Translations under genes and position numbers: made by a program
Part shown: positions 63,644-64,000 of the stretch, piece after piece
How the letters are laid out: each line of letters starts with the position of its first letter
Position numbering within the stretch: position 1 is the stretch's first letter
Assembly: GCF_037137075.1 (NCBI RefSeq)
Contig: NZ_JBBBNV010000004.1
Coordinates: forward strand, 124,001 to 188,000
DNA length: 64,000 nt
DNA from: JBBBNV01 sp037137075
GTDB taxonomy: Bacteria > Bacillota > Bacilli > Paenibacillales > NBRC-103111
Direction: 5' to 3'
Notes under the pieces: model-generated
Told to the model about the DNA's origin: nothing
The model's input: only the letters and a program-made list of their open reading frames with translations
Databases searched by the model: none

Positions 63644-64000
63644 ATGGCATTTCGTACAGAATTTGAATTTGAGCTTCCTCGCGGATATGTCGACGAGAAC
63701 GGAAATTTGCATAAACGCGGAATTATGCGGCTGGCGACGGCAGCTGATGAGATACTGCCGATGCGTGATCAGCGGGTGCAGCAAAATCCTGGCTATTTGA
63801 CCATTATTTTGCTAGCGCGGGTCATTACGAAGCTGGGCGACCTGCGTGCTATCGATACAAGAACGGTTGAGAAGCTGTTTACAGCGGACCTGGCGTTTCT
63901 GCAAAATTTTTACCGTCAAATTAATGAGCTGGAGAAGCTTAGTGTAAAAACCGCATGTCCCAAATGCGAGCATGACTTCGAGGTGGACATCTCTTTTTTA
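63644..64000 (+). CDS. eCIS tail-assembly protein, truncated by the window end
   Basis: The first 119 residues of a protein with no stop before base 64000. It begins MAFRTEFEFELPRGYVDENG and has the helical block YLTIILLARVITKLGDLRAI, resembling phage tail-assembly (gpE/gp41-type) proteins. CPKCEHDF (Cys105, Cys108) may be half of a zinc ribbon. AGGAGGT precedes the ATG. The placement right after the tube supports an assembly role. Confidence 0.75.
   Translation, partial: MAFRTEFEFELPRGYVDENGNLHKRGIMRLATAADEILPMRDQRVQQNPGYLTIILLARVITKLGDLRAIDTRTVEKLFTADLAFLQNFYRQINELEKLSVKTACPKCEHDFEVDISFL

Noticed and set aside
63579..63800. Open frame starting in the hairpin after the tube gene
   Set aside because: Shifted relative to the 63644 gene, which has AGGAGGT and an eCIS-like product.
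56742..64000. Ordinary contractile-tailed prophage
   Set aside because: DUF4157, the two-module ATPase and DUF4255 are eCIS markers, and no phage head, integrase or lysis genes are present in the window.
1..64000. CRISPR arrays, tRNA or rRNA genes, insertion sequences
   Set aside because: No regularly spaced repeats, cloverleaf-like tracts, rRNA sequence or transposase motifs were seen.

Overview
The window reads as a chromosomal segment of a spore-forming Bacillales bacterium, most likely Paenibacillaceae (inference from gene order and protein character, not a species call). Support: the order ruvABC-queA-tgt-yajC-(TIGR04086)-(DUF421)-spoVB-comN-secDF-recJ-apt-relA-dtd-hisS-aspS-tcdA-rarA-cymR-cysteine desulfurase-alaS-ireB-ruvX-DUF1292-mltG-trhP1-trhP2 follows the Bacillus subtilis ruv-to-yrrO block; sporulation-type genes (spoVB, SpoIID-like) are present; ribosome binding sites are strong and GTG/TTG starts are common; two T-box leaders occur.

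Layout. 1-2200: a nitrogen operon, a glutamine amidotransferase followed one base later by an ammonium transporter, under a sigma-A promoter whose -35 overlaps a TnrA/GlnR-type operator. 2500-9500: Holliday junction genes ruvCAB, a large SpoIID/SPOR protein, the queuosine genes queA-tgt and yajC. 9600-14400: membrane proteins, spoVB on the minus strand, comN. 14400-28700: secD/secF, a manganese-type CDF exporter, recJ, apt, relA, dtd, hemZ, an exported FAD protein and a TPR protein. 28700-35000: T-box leader, hisS-aspS, tcdA, rarA, then a small frameshifted reading frame. 35000-42500: mnmA (minus strand), cymR, cysteine desulfurase, PRC-barrel, zinc-ribbon, AI-2E exporter, and an NfeD/flotillin pair. 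42700-50850: T-box leader, alaS, ireB, ruvX, two DUF1292 genes, mltG, and the tRNA hydroxylation pair trhP1-trhP2 (without the trmR that separates mltG from trhP1 in B. subtilis). 51000-56500: a chemoreceptor, a class B penicillin-binding protein, and a convergent subtilase whose end overlaps it.

56700-64000 is the accessory region of most interest: the left end of an extracellular contractile injection system (eCIS), a headless phage-tail-like particle. In order it holds a DUF4157 HExxH protein, an AAA+ ATPase, a DUF4255 tail-terminator protein, an unrecognised beta-rich protein, the tail sheath, the tail tube and the start of a tail-assembly protein; the baseplate, spike, tape measure and any cargo must lie beyond base 64000. 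RNA structure around the sheath and tube genes (a hairpin between the sheath Shine-Dalgarno and its ATG, and a 15-bp hairpin just after the tube gene) suggests that subunit ratios are set at RNA level.

No CRISPR array, rRNA, tRNA, insertion sequence or integrase was seen. All functional calls come from reading motifs and context; no database search was possible.
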